A DNA stretch of 15,865 nt, taken from NCBI GenBank assembly GCA_001599815.1, contig BCIA01000004.1:1902292-1918156 (forward strand), read 5' to 3'. The stretch comes from Furcasterigmium furcatum. Taxonomy: Eukaryota > Ascomycota > Sordariomycetes > Glomerellales > Plectosphaerellaceae. A program made the position numbers and the translations under genes. Under the pieces are notes generated by a model. The model was not told the DNA's origin. It searched no databases and was given only the letters and a program-made list of their open reading frames with translations. Each line of letters opens with the position of its first letter. The first letter of the stretch is position 1. Below are positions 15,797-15,865 of the stretch, one piece after another.

Positions 15797-15865
15797 TCAA
15801 ACTTCCACCTTGATTTCCACCTCGACTTCCACCTCGATTTCCACCTCGATTTCCACCTCGATTTC
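15797..15865 (-). repeat. 12-bp tandem repeat, possible 3' end of a truncated gene
   Basis: Units of TCGATTTCCACC (plus strand) start near 15810 and run off the right edge; an imperfect unit precedes them. On the minus strand the frame entering at 15865 reads (EIEV)n, then EIKVEV and stop TGA at 15799-15797. The plus strand could read FHLD or STSI repeats, so the coding sense is not settled. Confidence 0.8.

Overview
The window looks like an accessory, gene-sparse stretch of a filamentous ascomycete (Pezizomycotina) nuclear genome. The basis is: short introns (47-64 nt) with GTRAGT-type donors and CTRAC or CTNAC branch sites, mixed-strand single genes with no operons, and typical fungal families (casein-kinase-1-like, NF-YC/HAP5-like histone fold, C2H2 zinc fingers, a methyltransferase-like gene). 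The genus cannot be told from the sequence alone. All spliced models were joined by hand from splice sites and reading frames and have not been tested against transcripts.

Left part (1-5600, genes on the minus strand): a 19-bp tandem repeat at the edge; a casein-kinase-1-like pseudokinase (513-2004) that has lost every key catalytic residue; a membrane-protein relic (2077-3289) with a lysine-rich 12-bp minisatellite and five in-frame stops; a stretch without a convincing gene; and a three-exon C2H2 zinc-finger protein (4272-5598).

Middle (5600-11100): a probable broken gene with a poly-C frameshift (6131-6639); a divergent NF-YC/HapE paralogue on the plus strand (6970-7911); a two-exon multi-pass membrane protein on the minus strand (8804-9774); and a methyltransferase-like frame (10310-11080, minus) whose N-terminal half is missing or unrecognised.

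Right part (11100-15865): a second, unusual C2H2-like protein on the plus strand (11703-12436), found by joining two frames across an intron; a deletion-scarred partial duplicate of the methyltransferase locus (12661-12946) that abuts one copy of a 30-bp exact direct repeat; and an 80-residue cysteine-rich protein (13587-13877, plus) that converges on a membrane-anchored protein kinase (13874-15166, minus), with both stop codons inside one CTAG. The right edge is a 12-bp tandem repeat that may be the 3' end of a truncated gene.

Overall this is a regulator-rich neighbourhood (two kinase folds, two zinc-finger proteins, one HAP5-like factor, one methyltransferase-like protein) mixed with relics, tandem repeats and duplication scars, as expected of a fast-evolving or subtelomeric-type region. 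No mobile-element gene, rRNA, tRNA or secondary-metabolism core gene was found. No pathway linking the genes can be shown from sequence.
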